A DNA stretch of 64,000 bases from the NCBI RefSeq assembly GCF_040932485.1, contig NZ_JBFRBH010000001.1, positions 1,736,001 to 1,800,000 on the forward strand, in the 5' to 3' direction. Position 1 is the stretch's first letter. Every line of letters starts with the position of its first letter. The notes beneath the pieces were generated by a model. The model was not told the DNA's origin, did no database searches, and saw only the letters and a list, made by a program, of their open reading frames with translations. The position numbers and the translations under genes were made by a program. Origin of the DNA: Gymnodinialimonas sp. 202GB13-11. Lineage in GTDB: Bacteria; Pseudomonadota; Alphaproteobacteria; Rhodobacterales; Rhodobacteraceae. This document shows positions 8,031 through 17,043 of this stretch, one piece after another.

Positions 8031-8588
8031 ATGGCCCTCAATATCGAACAAGGCTCCACCAGCCATTCCGCCTACGACCTGCGCAGCCATATGTCTGACG
8101 CGATCGAGACGCACACGCTTGCGATCCTCGTGGAGAACGAGCCGGGCGTGCTGGCCCGTGTGATCGGGCTGTTCTCGGGCCGGGGTTACAACATTGAAAG
8201 CCTGACGGTGGCCGAGGTCGATCATGGCGGGCACCGGTCGCGCATTACAATCGTGACGTCGGGCACGCCGCAGGTGATCAACCAGATCAAAATGCAGCTG
8301 AGCCGCATGGTGCCGGTCCATGAAGTGGCCGACCTGACCGTTGAAGGCCCGTTCGTGAGCCGTGAATTGGCGCTGATCAAAGTCGTAGCAAAGGGTGAGC
8401 ACCGGGTTGAGGCGCTGCGGATTGCAGAGATTTTCCGCTGCAACGTGGTCGACAGCACGTTGGAGAGTTTCGTCTTTGAGCTGACGGGTATGCCCGAGAA
8501 AATTGACGCCTTCACCGAGTTGATGCGTCCGTTGGGCGACGTAAAGCTGGCCCGTACAGGCGTAGCTGCCATCGCGCGGGGCCTTTGA
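8031..8588 (+). CDS. ilvN: Acetolactate synthase small (regulatory) subunit
   Basis: 185 residues. The N-terminal ACT domain (THTLAILVENEPGVLARVIG, then the SGRGYNIESLTV motif) binds valine and confers feedback inhibition; a C-terminal ACT-like half follows (LALIKVVAKGEHRVEALRIA). The length is typical. The ATG at 8031 is chosen because GGAG lies about 10 bases upstream and the preceding in-frame residues are not conserved in type. It works with IlvB although three genes separate them; sharing the ilvB attenuator is likely because no strong terminator was seen between 5960 and 8031. Confidence 0.96.
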   Translation: MALNIEQGSTSHSAYDLRSHMSDAIETHTLAILVENEPGVLARVIGLFSGRGYNIESLTVAEVDHGGHRSRITIVTSGTPQVINQIKMQLSRMVPVHEVADLTVEGPFVSRELALIKVVAKGEHRVEALRIAEIFRCNVVDSTLESFVFELTGMPEKIDAFTELMRPLGDVKLARTGVAAIARGL

Positions 8589-9172
8589 TGCGGCTTGCAC
8601 TCGCTTTGCTGGCCGCCCTTGCCGGGCCGGTCGCAGCACAGGAATTTCGGGGCGTCACGCTGGGTGAGCCGATCCCCGAAAGTGCGCCGGAGCCTGTCGG
8701 CTCAGAGGTCGCGCATCCGTTCGCCTATACGCTTTGGCAATTTGACGATGGCCTTTCGATGTCAGCCACCCGCGATGCGGAGATTGGCGAGGTCCTGTAT
8801 CTGGAGATGTGGCGATCGGAAGGGCAAGGGCAGCAGCCCACACCAATCGATGGCCTGACCTTTGGTGAGACGACGCGCGGCGATTTGCACGCGCGGTTTG
8901 GCTCCGAAGGGATTGTGTTTGAGGGGCGCGGGCGCTTTGCAGAAGCCGGGCCCGTGGCCGTGTACTTCATCAGCTACGAGATTGAGGGGCTGGAAAGCGT
9001 GGTGTCGTTCGTCACCATCCAACCTCTCGCAACTGCCAGCGAAGAGGTTGCTGACCAATCCGTTCTCGATGCGGTGATCGTGGCCGATGGCCGGTATCTG
9101 GATCAGATCTGGGGTGTGAACCGGGGCCGCTTGCCGGGCTATGCGCCCATCGAAGATCCGTTCGCAGACTAA
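8588..9172 (+). CDS. Secreted protein, paralogue of 7326-7970
   Basis: 194 residues; the ATG shares one base with the ilvN stop (TGATG). The signal peptide MRLALALLAALAGPVAA is followed by QEFRGVTLGE, matching the mature start of the paralogue upstream of ilvN. The acidic mature domain has a D-G-L-T-F-G-E block and ends in GYAPIEDPF. No catalytic motif or membrane anchor is visible. Tight coupling to ilvN suggests cotranscription; function unknown. Confidence 0.7.
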   Translation: MRLALALLAALAGPVAAQEFRGVTLGEPIPESAPEPVGSEVAHPFAYTLWQFDDGLSMSATRDAEIGEVLYLEMWRSEGQGQQPTPIDGLTFGETTRGDLHARFGSEGIVFEGRGRFAEAGPVAVYFISYEIEGLESVVSFVTIQPLATASEEVADQSVLDAVIVADGRYLDQIWGVNRGRLPGYAPIEDPFAD

Positions 9173-9220
9173 ATCGTATCAAGACGCGGAGGCCGTCTGC
9201 CCCGCCCCCGCGCCTTGCCC

Positions 9221-9248
9221 CTGACCGGTTCAGGGGCGAACCGGTCAG
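9221..9248. terminator. Perfect 11-bp hairpin between convergent genes
   Basis: CTGACCGGTTC (9221-9231) and GAACCGGTCAG (9238-9248) form a perfect stem with a 6-base loop. An alternative perfect 7-bp stem, CCCCTGA with TCAGGGG (9218-9236), overlaps it. There is no T-run on either strand, so termination is plausible from position (between convergent genes) but not proven. Confidence 0.5.
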
Positions 9249-9260
9249 AGAACGTTGCCG

Positions 9261-9530
9261 TTAGCCGGCCGGAATAAGACCGGCTTCCTCGGCAGCGCCA
9301 ACTTCATCGGCGCTGAGCAGGCCATCGGCATCTGCATCAAGAGCCTGGAATTCCTCTTCGGTCAGCGCGGGCATAAGCGTCAGCAGCTCTGCGAAGCTGA
9401 CCATCCCGTCGCCATCAGTGTCCACGGATTCGGCCTGGCCCATGGCCAGAGACGCCCCGCCCACCAGGACGGCGAATGCGCCAGCCAGAGTGACAGCAGC
9501 AAGACGAGGAGTTTTGAATTCGGATCGCAT
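9261..9530 (-). CDS. Small exported EF-hand calcium-binding protein
   Basis: 89 residues with an N-terminal signal peptide (LAAVTLAGAFAVLVGGASLA) and two EF-hand loops: DTDGDGMVSFAEL at about residue 37 and DADADGLLSADEV at about 65, each with D-x-D-x-D-G spacing. It is expected to bind two calcium ions in the periplasm. The ATG has a GGAGGG site about 9 bases upstream. It is transcribed away from the ECF sigma factor gene at 9868; a shared regulatory link is possible but not shown. Confidence 0.85.
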   Translation of the reverse strand: MRSEFKTPRLAAVTLAGAFAVLVGGASLAMGQAESVDTDGDGMVSFAELLTLMPALTEEEFQALDADADGLLSADEVGAAEEAGLIPAG

Positions 9531-9867
9531 GGGAGATTTCCCTCCATATAGGTTGCGTATCGATGCGGCACCGGGATTGGCGACGCATCTACAAGGGAAG
9601 AGGGGCTGGGGAGCGGTTTTGATCCGGCCAAGCGCGCGGCCCCTGCCAGATCGGCGACCGCCCGCCCAACACGCGCCAATGCGATGCGCGACGTCCCGCC
9701 GAGGCTGAAAACATCGGCAATCGCTTGCCCGAAAAGGCGCGCGATGGGCGGCAAAGGGCGCGTCTTGGGGGGCTGGCGTCGGCGTTGTTGCGAGGCTGGC
9801 GCTGCGGGCAGAGCCTTTGGGTCTTACTCACGGAACCTGCCTTTTCCCTTCGAAAGGTCGCCTGCCC
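9531..9867. other. Divergent intergenic region, no gene recognised
   Basis: 337 bases between the EF-hand gene and the sigma factor gene. Open frames exist on both strands but lack family features and credible start sites. A GGAAC at 9832-9836 resembles an ECF-type -35 element but no matching -10 lies at the usual spacing. It presumably holds the two divergent promoters. Confidence 0.4.
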
Positions 9868-10461
9868 ATGTCCAATGCTTCTATTTCCCAGACTCCGATA
9901 TCAATCGGTGAGGATGATGATCCCACCGCCCTGCCCCATACGCGCATCTTCACGGCATTGCTCACCGATTTGCAGCGCAGTGCGCGTCGGTTGGCGCGCA
10001 CCGGCGATGATGCCGATGATCTTGTGCAAGATACGCTGCTGCGGGTCTGGTCGCGTATGGCGATGATCCTCGACGGCCATAGCGACGCCGCACCTATTGA
10101 AGACCTGCGAGCCTATGCTTTCGCCACGCTGCGCCACCGGGCCTTTGCGCGTTATTCCATCGCACGGCCTACGGAGGAGGCTGATGAGGAAATCGCCGCC
10201 CCCCGCGGCTCAGACGGGGTGACGCGGCTGGCTTGTGCCGAGGCGTTGGAGGCGCTGGCCGATCTGCCACAAGAACAGCAGGTTCTGCTGCGCCTGCGCG
10301 CGATGGACGGGCTGAGCTATGCCGAGATTGCGCGCAAGACCGGCCTGCCGCTTGGCACCGTCACCTCACGGCTGGCGCGCGGGCGGGCAACGCTGCGCGA
10401 AGTGCTCGACCTGCCGCCCGGTGCACCAGTGACGGACCTGTTGGGGGGAGAGCCGGGCTAG
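9868..10461 (+). CDS. ECF-type RNA polymerase sigma factor
   Basis: 197 residues. Sigma region 2 is visible around residues 25-90, with the core-binding and -10 recognition segment DDADDLVQDTLLRVW, and region 4 at about 135-185, with LSYAEIARKTGLPLGTVTSR as the -35-binding helix-turn-helix. The ATG at 9868 follows GAAAGG; upstream in-frame codons add unrelated sequence. No anti-sigma gene is adjacent; the neighbours are a divergent EF-hand protein and a downstream Rieske oxygenase. The regulon is not evident. Confidence 0.9.
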   Translation: MSNASISQTPISIGEDDDPTALPHTRIFTALLTDLQRSARRLARTGDDADDLVQDTLLRVWSRMAMILDGHSDAAPIEDLRAYAFATLRHRAFARYSIARPTEEADEEIAAPRGSDGVTRLACAEALEALADLPQEQQVLLRLRAMDGLSYAEIARKTGLPLGTVTSRLARGRATLREVLDLPPGAPVTDLLGGEPG

Positions 10462-10564
10462 GCTCATGTCTTCATGGGCGTAAGAAATGTCGCCCATGGA
10501 AAAGCGGAACGGTGGATGGGGCGGCACCCTGTGCGCATAATTCGCTGCCGCAGGAGCCTTGCCC

Positions 10565-11707
10565 ATGCCCGACGACCGGATGCGCCCCCTTGCCGATGTC
10601 ATGGCCCCAATTGAGCGCGCCCATGGCCTGCCCAACGCCCATTATACCGACCCCGCCACCATCGCCATGGAAAACAAGGCAGTGCTGGAAACGACATGGG
10701 CAGCCCTTGCAGTAGGATCGGATGTACCGGAGCCGGGCGATGCGAAACCAATCGAGTTTCTCGGCCAGCCGCTCCTCCTGCTGCGCGACGATGACGGTGC
10801 AGTGCGGGTGTTCTTCAACATCTGCCGGCACCGGGGCATGATCCTTGTCTCGGAACCGCGCAAGATCGAAGGGGCGATCCGCTGCCCTTACCATTCATGG
10901 TGCTATTCTAAAGCGGGCCGCCTTGTGGCCACACCCCATGTCGGCGGGCCGGGCCAGAACGCCCATGACGGGATCGACAAGGCGACGCTTGGCCTGTCCG
11001 AAGTGCGCAGCCACATCTGGCGCGACGTGGTGTTCATCAACCTTTCAGGCGATGCCCCTGCCTTTGAAGAGGTTCATGCCGATTTAGTGCAACGGTGGGC
11101 CGAGTTCGACCAGCCGATCTACCATGGCGGAGCGGACAGCCAGTTCACGTTGGAGATCGAAACCAATTGGAAGCTCGCGGTCGAGAATTACTGCGAAAGC
11201 TACCACCTGCCTTGGGTGCATCCCGGCCTGAACAGCTATTCGCGGCTGGAAGATCACTACCATATCGAGCAGCCCGGCAAGTTCTCAGGCCAAGGCACCT
11301 ACGTTTACCGCCAGCTGAAAGGGGAGAACGGCGCGATGTTCCCCGATTTCGCGGGCTTGAGCGACCATTGGGATGCGGGGGCTGAATATATCTCGGTCTT
11401 TCCGAACGTCCTGATGGGTGTGCATCGCGACCATGCCTTCGCAATTGTGCTGGAGCCTTTGGCGCACAACCGCACGCGTGAGCATATTCACCTGTATTAT
11501 CCCGTAGCCGACACAGACGACGCGCTGCGCGCAGCCAACACCGCGCAGTGGAAGACCGTCTTTGAAGAGGACATCTTCGTGGTCGAAGGGATGCAGCGGG
11601 GCCGCGCGGCACAGGGCTTTGACGGCGGACGCTTTTCGCCCGCAATGGACGGACCGACGCATTTGTTCCACGCTTGGGTGGCGGGTCGGATCGAGGCTGC
11701 GGGCTGA
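10565..11707 (+). CDS. Rieske non-heme iron oxygenase, alpha subunit
   Basis: 380 residues, ring-hydroxylating/demethylating oxygenase type. The Rieske [2Fe-2S] ligands are C-x-H in NICRHRG (about residue 88) and C-x2-H in CPYHSWCY (about 108). The mononuclear iron site is in ENYCESYHLPWVHPG (about 205), with N-x2-E-x2-Y-H-x4-H spacing. This arrangement resembles the group acting on quaternary amines and similar compounds, but the substrate cannot be read from sequence. AGGAG lies upstream of the ATG at 10565. No reductase or ferredoxin gene is adjacent, so electron transfer partners must be elsewhere. Confidence 0.9.
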   Translation: MPDDRMRPLADVMAPIERAHGLPNAHYTDPATIAMENKAVLETTWAALAVGSDVPEPGDAKPIEFLGQPLLLLRDDDGAVRVFFNICRHRGMILVSEPRKIEGAIRCPYHSWCYSKAGRLVATPHVGGPGQNAHDGIDKATLGLSEVRSHIWRDVVFINLSGDAPAFEEVHADLVQRWAEFDQPIYHGGADSQFTLEIETNWKLAVENYCESYHLPWVHPGLNSYSRLEDHYHIEQPGKFSGQGTYVYRQLKGENGAMFPDFAGLSDHWDAGAEYISVFPNVLMGVHRDHAFAIVLEPLAHNRTREHIHLYYPVADTDDALRAANTAQWKTVFEEDIFVVEGMQRGRAAQGFDGGRFSPAMDGPTHLFHAWVAGRIEAAG

Positions 11708-11712
11708 CTGGC

Positions 11713-11934
11713 TTGAAAAAGCCCGATCTGGATGCCGCGCTGCTGGCCGCCCATGAGGCTGGGGATCGGGCGCGGCTTGTGACGCTTTATGCAGAAGCAG
11801 CTGATGCGAATGCGCAGGCGGAGGCGTTCTACCTGACCCACGCCTATGTCTTTGCGCTGGAGGCCGGCGATGCACGTGCCCCTGCCCTGCGCGCCCGGCT
11901 TGTGGCGTTGGGGGCCGATACGCCGATTGCGTGA
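11713..11934 (+). CDS. Small helical protein, unknown
   Basis: About 73 residues from a TTG at 11713, 6 bases after the oxygenase stop; an ATG at 11674 inside the oxygenase gene is the alternative. It is alanine-rich, with KKPDLDAALLAAHEAGDRAR and TLYAEAADANAQAEAFYLTH, and is predicted to be all-helical like one to two TPR-type repeats. There is no signal peptide or cysteine. The coding-like composition and tight spacing argue that it is real and cotranscribed with the oxygenase. Function unknown. Confidence 0.55.
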   Translation: MKKPDLDAALLAAHEAGDRARLVTLYAEAADANAQAEAFYLTHAYVFALEAGDARAPALRARLVALGADTPIA

Positions 11935-11942
11935 GGGACGCG

Positions 11943-12539
11943 CTAGCTGTCCCGGCTGGCCCATACGGATTGTCCGTACCGGAACAACCGCCAATTTATC
12001 AGGAGCATCCAGACCGCCCAAAGTGGCCAGAAGACGGACGTATAGTTCATAGGATGGCATCCGCGCGGGGCCTGCCAGCGGATTGCATCACGCAGAATGT
12101 CCCCGAACCCGTCATTGTTCGGCCCGGGCGCAATCGTCGCCGTTCCATCGCCCGGCCGGGTCATCGTGATCGTGCCACGGCTCTGGATCAGGTCGAGCAT
12201 CCGATCGACACTCTCCTCAGTCGCGCGGTTTTGGAGGACGTCCGCTGCAAAGGCACAGGTATTGGCGGAGGAGAAGACAGTGAGCCCGTGCAGATCGAGC
12301 GTATCGGTATATTGCGACCAGACGCGGTCGCCGTAATCCTCAGGCGTGTCAGAGCACGCTTCGCCTTCGCAAATCTGAACCGTCACGGGATCAAAATCGA
12401 TATTGCGGCTGCGATCCACGGCCCAGACCAGCATCAAAGTGGCGAGGCAACAAAAGGCGAGCCCTTCCACGAACCGCAAGGCGTTTGTCAGAGTGAAAGC
12501 GCTGTCGTCTTCCGGATCATCCTCCGGGCCGGGAGGCAC
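11943..12539 (-). CDS. Membrane protein with two terminal TM helices, unknown
   Basis: About 198 residues from a GTG at 12539; a TTG at 12560 would overlap the upstream gene by 17 bases. One hydrophobic helix near the start (FVEGLAFCCLATLMLVWAV) and one near the end (SVFWPLWAVWMLLINWRLF) bracket a periplasmic-type acidic region with three Cys (ICEGEACSDT, ANTCAFAA). No family recognised. It is immediately downstream of the lytic transglycosylase gene and probably cotranscribed. Confidence 0.6.
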   Translation of the reverse strand: MPPGPEDDPEDDSAFTLTNALRFVEGLAFCCLATLMLVWAVDRSRNIDFDPVTVQICEGEACSDTPEDYGDRVWSQYTDTLDLHGLTVFSSANTCAFAADVLQNRATEESVDRMLDLIQSRGTITMTRPGDGTATIAPGPNNDGFGDILRDAIRWQAPRGCHPMNYTSVFWPLWAVWMLLINWRLFRYGQSVWASRDS

Positions 12540-12543
12540 CCCG

Positions 12544-13113
12544 TCAGCTGCGCGAGCCAAGGATCACGCGGACATAGTGCTGGGTTTCGGCATAGGGCGG
12601 CACGCCATCATGTTCCTCAACCGCGCCTGGGCCCGCATTGTAAGCGGCCAAAGCCAGACGCCAATTGCCAAAGCGGCGATATTGCTGCGCAAGGTAGCGC
12701 GCACCGCCATCAAGGTTGGCAACGGGGTCCAGCGGATCGACCCCCAACAGCGCCGCTGTGTCTGGCATAAGCTGCGCCAGGCCAAGCGCACCGGCATGGC
12801 TGACGGCCTCAGTGTTCCAGCCGCTTTCCTGCTGGACGAGGCGCAGGAACATATCCTCCGGAATGCCATGGCGCCGCGCGGCGGAGCGGGCAACCTCAAG
12901 AAACGGGCCGTCATAGCCGCCCTCGTAGTCCGGTAAGCCGCGTTCTGCATCACTCTCGGGACGCAGGCGGCTGGAGAATTCATATTGGGTGGCCGCCCGA
13001 CCATCGAGCACGTTCATCATCCGGTCCAACCGGTCAAGCCCGCTTTGGGAATAGGCTGGCAGGGCAAGGAGAACAGCGGCAAGCGCAGGCGGCAGCAGAC
13101 GAATACAAGACAC
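12544..13113 (-). CDS. Lytic transglycosylase, SLT domain
   Basis: 189 residues; cleaves peptidoglycan between MurNAc and GlcNAc with 1,6-anhydro formation. The signal peptide is [20 protein letters not shown] motifs are in order: the catalytic Glu in VQQESGWN (about residue 93), [13 protein letters not shown] (about 107), and [18 protein letters not shown] near the C-terminus. The length fits small family-1 enzymes. The start is a GTG with a weak ribosome-binding site. Confidence 0.9.
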   Translation of the reverse strand: MSCIRLLPPALAAVLLALPAYSQSGLDRLDRMMNVLDGRAATQYEFSSRLRPESDAERGLPDYEGGYDGPFLEVARSAARRHGIPEDMFLRLVQQESGWNTEAVSHAGALGLAQLMPDTAALLGVDPLDPVANLDGGARYLAQQYRRFGNWRLALAAYNAGPGAVEEHDGVPPYAETQHYVRVILGSRS

Positions 13114-13296
13114 GGGACAACATCAAGGCTGTGGATAATTGCGCATAACATAGCCCCTCGGGGCGCTTTGATCCAGACCGGCGGGAAATCCGCGCGGGAT
13201 TAGGGTTTTCTTCACCAAGATGCGATGGTCTAACCGACGAAAGCGCTGCGGCCTGAATCACAGGGCCCGTGCAAGACTGATAGAGGGGGAATTCAC

Positions 13297-13809
13297 ATGG
13301 CAGGCTCGGTCAACAAGGTCATCCTGATCGGCAATCTGGGGCGCGACCCTGAAATCCGCAGCTTCCAGAACGGGGGCAAGGTGGCCAATTTCAGCGTCGC
13401 AACCTCTGAGACGTGGAAAGACCGCAATACCGGCGAGCGTCGCGAAAAGACCGAATGGCACAACGTGGCCATCTTCTCCGAAGGCTTGGTGCGGGTGGCA
13501 GAGCAATATCTGCGCAAAGGCTCCAAGGTCTATGTCGAGGGCAAGTTGCAGACCCGCAAATGGCAGGACCAGTCCGGCAATGATCGCTACACGACCGAGG
13601 TTGTCATTCAGGGCCTGAACGGCACCTTCACCATGCTCGACGGTCGCGATGGCGGCGGCGGCGGGGGTGGCGGCGGCTATGGTGGCGGCGGTGGCGGCTA
13701 CGATGACCGTGGCGGCAGCTTTGGCGGCGATGATCGCGGTGGCCAGGGCGGCGGCGGCTTCGGCGGCGGCGGTGGAGGCTCGGATCTGGACGACGAGATC
13801 CCGTTCTAA
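13297..13809 (+). CDS. ssb: Single-stranded DNA-binding protein
   Basis: 170 residues. The OB fold occupies about residues 1-112 ([20 protein letters not shown], then VATSETWKD and EWHNVAIF). A very Gly-rich linker follows, and the acidic tip DLDDEIPF recruits replication and repair partners. A strong AGAGGGGG site lies before the ATG. No GAAC/GTTC direct repeat of the lexA type was seen in the upstream 180 bases, so SOS control is not evident here. Confidence 0.97.
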   Translation: MAGSVNKVILIGNLGRDPEIRSFQNGGKVANFSVATSETWKDRNTGERREKTEWHNVAIFSEGLVRVAEQYLRKGSKVYVEGKLQTRKWQDQSGNDRYTTEVVIQGLNGTFTMLDGRDGGGGGGGGGYGGGGGGYDDRGGSFGGDDRGGQGGGGFGGGGGGSDLDDEIPF

Positions 13810-13916
13810 GCCGGTTTTCCGCCTTTGCCGGCTGTGCGTGCGGCATGGCCCGGATGCCTCGGGCGGGAGTTTTTCCGGCAAGGTGAAAGGGGCCGCTGCG
13901 CCCTGATGATGGATCA

Positions 13917-15113
13917 ATGCCCATGACTAAACCAATCAACCCGAGCTTCGCGGCCACCTTCCCGCCCCCGGTGATGGAGGCGCGGCGCTGGATCGCGGGG
14001 AAGGTTTTTCCCGCAGATCGCCCGTTGATGAACCTGAGCCAGGCGGCACCTGTTGACCCGCCACCTGAGCCCCTGATGCAGGCCATGGCGGACGCCGTTC
14101 TGTCGGATCCATCGGTGCACCTTTACGGCCCGGTGCTGGGGTTGGGCGCGTTGCGTGAAGAATTGGCGCATCAGTGGAGCGAGGGATATGGCGGGGCTGT
14201 GCGCACGGCGCAGGTGGCCATCACGGCAGGCTGCAATCAGGCGTTCACCTCTGTAATGTCGACGCTCGCGGGTGCAGGCGACGAAGTGATCCTGCCCCTG
14301 CCCTTCTACTTCAATCACCAGATGTGGCTGGATATGGGCGGCGTGCGTGGCGTGTACCTTCCCACCGGCGCGGACCTCTTGCCAGACCCCGAGCAGGCAG
14401 CAGGGCTGATCAACGAGCGGACCAAGGCCATTGTCCTCGTTTCGCCGAACAATCCGGCCGGCGTCGAGTACCCCGCGCCGTTGATGCGGGCCTTCTACGA
14501 TCTGGCCAAAGCGCATGGGCTGGCCTTGATCGTCGATGAAACCTACCGCGATTTTCACTCGTCTGAAGGCGCGCCGCACGATCTGTTCACCGATCCAGAC
14601 TGGGATGACACGCTGATCCACCTCTATTCCTTCTCCAAGGCGTACCGGCTGACCGGCCACCGCGTGGGCGCTGTCATGGCCTCCGAGGAACGCTTGACGG
14701 AGGTCGAAAAATTCCTCGACACGGTCGCCATTTGTCCGCCGCAGATTGGCCAGATCGGTGCTCTTTGGGGGATGCAGAACCTGGGCGACTGGCTCGCCGG
14801 GGAACGGCTGGAAATCCTCGCGCGCCGTGACGCGATACGCGCGGGGTTTCAGCGCTTGCCGGGCTGGGAGTTGCTCGGCTCAGGCGCGTATTTCGCCTAT
14901 GTCCGCCATCCGTTTGAGGCCCCGTCAGACGTCGTGGCCAAGCGGCTGGTCGATGAAGCCAGCCTGTTGGTTCTGCCGGGCACGATGTTCGGCCCGCTCA
15001 AAGAACAGGGCGGCTCGGGTCAGGCCGAAGCGACCCTGCGCATTGCATTCGCCAATGCCGACGCGGCTGGCCTTGACGAAATGGTGACGCGGCTGGCCGC
15101 AATCACACCCTGA
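13917..15113 (+). CDS. Class I/II PLP-dependent aminotransferase
   Basis: 398 residues, fold-type I. The PLP lysine lies in LYSFSKAYRLTGHRVG (about residue 243), preceded by VSPNNPAGV and the Asp-Tyr segment LIVDETYRDFH. The C-terminal Arg is in ATLRIAFAN. No signal peptide. The substrate is not evident; annotation in relatives is generic aminotransferase. The ATG at 13917 has a second ATG two codons later. It stands between ssb and ppiD in the same direction. Confidence 0.88.
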   Translation: MPMTKPINPSFAATFPPPVMEARRWIAGKVFPADRPLMNLSQAAPVDPPPEPLMQAMADAVLSDPSVHLYGPVLGLGALREELAHQWSEGYGGAVRTAQVAITAGCNQAFTSVMSTLAGAGDEVILPLPFYFNHQMWLDMGGVRGVYLPTGADLLPDPEQAAGLINERTKAIVLVSPNNPAGVEYPAPLMRAFYDLAKAHGLALIVDETYRDFHSSEGAPHDLFTDPDWDDTLIHLYSFSKAYRLTGHRVGAVMASEERLTEVEKFLDTVAICPPQIGQIGALWGMQNLGDWLAGERLEILARRDAIRAGFQRLPGWELLGSGAYFAYVRHPFEAPSDVVAKRLVDEASLLVLPGTMFGPLKEQGGSGQAEATLRIAFANADAAGLDEMVTRLAAITP

Positions 15114-15189
15114 ACCGCTTGCCCCCTGCCCGCCGATTGCTTATCGATCTGCGAACCAATCTGACCCGAACCTGAAGGGCCCTTGAGCA

Positions 15190-17043
15190 ATGGCAAAAAC
15201 CGCGGCGAAAAAAGTCGGCAATATCTTTGTCTGGATCCTGATGGGCCTGCTGTTTGTGGCGCTTGCGGGCTTTGGCATCGGTTCGTTCTCGGGCGGGGCC
15301 AGCCGGGTGGGCAGCGTCGGCGATGTTGAGATCACGGCGGACGATTATTATCGCGCACTCAACAACGAAATCCGCGCCCAGATTGCTGATACTGGTGAAG
15401 TTGTGACTTTCGCCCAATTGCGCGCGCGCGGTGTGGATGAACAGGTTCTGACCGGCCTGATCGCACGCGCGGCCCTGAACCACGAGGCGGCGCAAATGGG
15501 GATTTCCGTCGGCGACGAAGAGGTAGCCCGCCAGATACAACAGGTTCAGGCCTTCCAGGGCACATCCGGGAACTTCGACCGCGACACGTATGAATTCGTC
15601 CTCGCGCAGCAGGGCGCATCCCCGCGCGAATTCGAGGAAGACACCCGTGAAGACATTTCGCGCGCGCTGTTGCAGACCGCTGTTGTCGGCGGCCTGACAC
15701 CCCCTGCGATCTTTGCCGAAACCATCGCCGCTTATCAGGGCGAGACACGCGATTTCACGCGCTTGACCGTAGGCCGTGGTGAGTTGGCCGAAGACCTTCC
15801 CGAACCAAGCGATGAAGACCTCGCCGCCTACTACGAGGAAAACCCGCAACGCTTCACCCGGCCCGAGGCACGCCGCATCACCTATGCCTGGATCACACCG
15901 GATCAGATCCTCGACGATGTGGACCTGGCCGAGGACGAATTGCGCGGCCTCTACGAGGATCGGTTGAGCCTTTACGTGCAACCCGAACGCCGCCTTCTGG
16001 AGCGTCTGGCCTTCGGCAGCGTGGAAGAGGCGCAGGCCGCCTTTGACGCCATCGCCGCAGAGGAGACGGACTTTGACACTCTGGTGGAAGAGCGTGACCT
16101 GACGCTTGAAGACGTCGATATTGGCGAAGTATCCGCCGATGATCTGGGCGCAGCAGCAGCCGAGGCGATCTTCTCGGACGATGAAAGCGAAATCATCGGG
16201 CCGGTCGAAACCGGGCTTGGCCCCACCCTTTTCCGCGTGAACGCCGTTCTCGAAGCCTCTGAAATCACGTTTGAAGAGGCGCGCGTCGACCTTGCCGCCG
16301 AGATGGCCGAAGATGCTGCCCGGCGTGAGATCGATGCAATGCGCGAAGAGATGGACGATATGCTCGCCAGCGGTGCCACGCTCGAGGAATTGTCCAACGA
16401 CACGGCCATGTCGCTTGGCACCATCGACTATACCCTGGCGTCTGAGGACGGCATCGCAGCCTACGACAATTTCCGCGACGCGGCCGCGGAGGTTGAGGAA
16501 GGCGATTTCCCGATCCTTTTGGAGCTGTCGGACGGTGGCCTTTTCGCACTGCGTCTGGATGAAGTGGTGCCGCCCACCCTGCCCCCGCTTGAGGGGATTG
16601 AGGATGAGGTCGCCGAGGCCTGGACGATCAGCGCCCTGCGCGACGCCGTCGCGGCGCGGGCCACGGAATTACTCGGTCAGATGGCGACCGGCGCGACGCT
16701 GGAGGATCTCGGCGACACGGCTGAGGAACGCCTTATCCGGCGGCAGGATTTGCTGCCCGACCTGCCCCCCACCACTGTGGCACAAGTCTTCCAGATGGAT
16801 GCTGTAGGCGATGTGGTGATGATCCCCGGCGCGGAAGCCGCCCATGTGATCCGTCTGGATGCGATCAACTCCGCAACCCGCGACGGGCCGGATACGTCGA
16901 TCCTGTTGCTGATCCTGGAGCAGACGATCTCGCAGAGCATCGCGACGGACATCTTCGAGGCCTATGGCCAGGCCACGCAGGCCGAGGCCGGGTTTACGAC
17001 GAATTCCGGGGTGATCAACTCAGTCCATGCAGCCTTCCCCTGA
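15190..17043 (+). CDS. ppiD: Inner-membrane-anchored SurA/PpiD-type folding factor
   Basis: 617 residues. A single N-terminal TM helix (NIFVWILMGLLFVALAGFGI, about residues 11-31) anchors a large acidic periplasmic part: a SurA-N-like chaperone region (residues about 40-190), a parvulin-like region (about 225-350) and a C-terminal lobe. PpiD assists newly exported proteins at the Sec translocon; the parvulin domain in this family is often inactive. It ends in the TGATG overlap with trpE, so trpE is translationally coupled to it, a common alphaproteobacterial arrangement. Confidence 0.87.
   Translation: MAKTAAKKVGNIFVWILMGLLFVALAGFGIGSFSGGASRVGSVGDVEITADDYYRALNNEIRAQIADTGEVVTFAQLRARGVDEQVLTGLIARAALNHEAAQMGISVGDEEVARQIQQVQAFQGTSGNFDRDTYEFVLAQQGASPREFEEDTREDISRALLQTAVVGGLTPPAIFAETIAAYQGETRDFTRLTVGRGELAEDLPEPSDEDLAAYYEENPQRFTRPEARRITYAWITPDQILDDVDLAEDELRGLYEDRLSLYVQPERRLLERLAFGSVEEAQAAFDAIAAEETDFDTLVEERDLTLEDVDIGEVSADDLGAAAAEAIFSDDESEIIGPVETGLGPTLFRVNAVLEASEITFEEARVDLAAEMAEDAARREIDAMREEMDDMLASGATLEELSNDTAMSLGTIDYTLASEDGIAAYDNFRDAAAEVEEGDFPILLELSDGGLFALRLDEVVPPTLPPLEGIEDEVAEAWTISALRDAVAARATELLGQMATGATLEDLGDTAEERLIRRQDLLPDLPPTTVAQVFQMDAVGDVVMIPGAEAAHVIRLDAINSATRDGPDTSILLLILEQTISQSIATDIFEAYGQATQAEAGFTTNSGVINSVHAAFP

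Noticed and set aside
9832-9860. ECF-type promoter (GGAAC ... GTC) in front of the sigma factor gene
   Set aside because: The -35-like GGAAC has no -10 partner at normal spacing, and the only candidate would place the start almost on the ATG.
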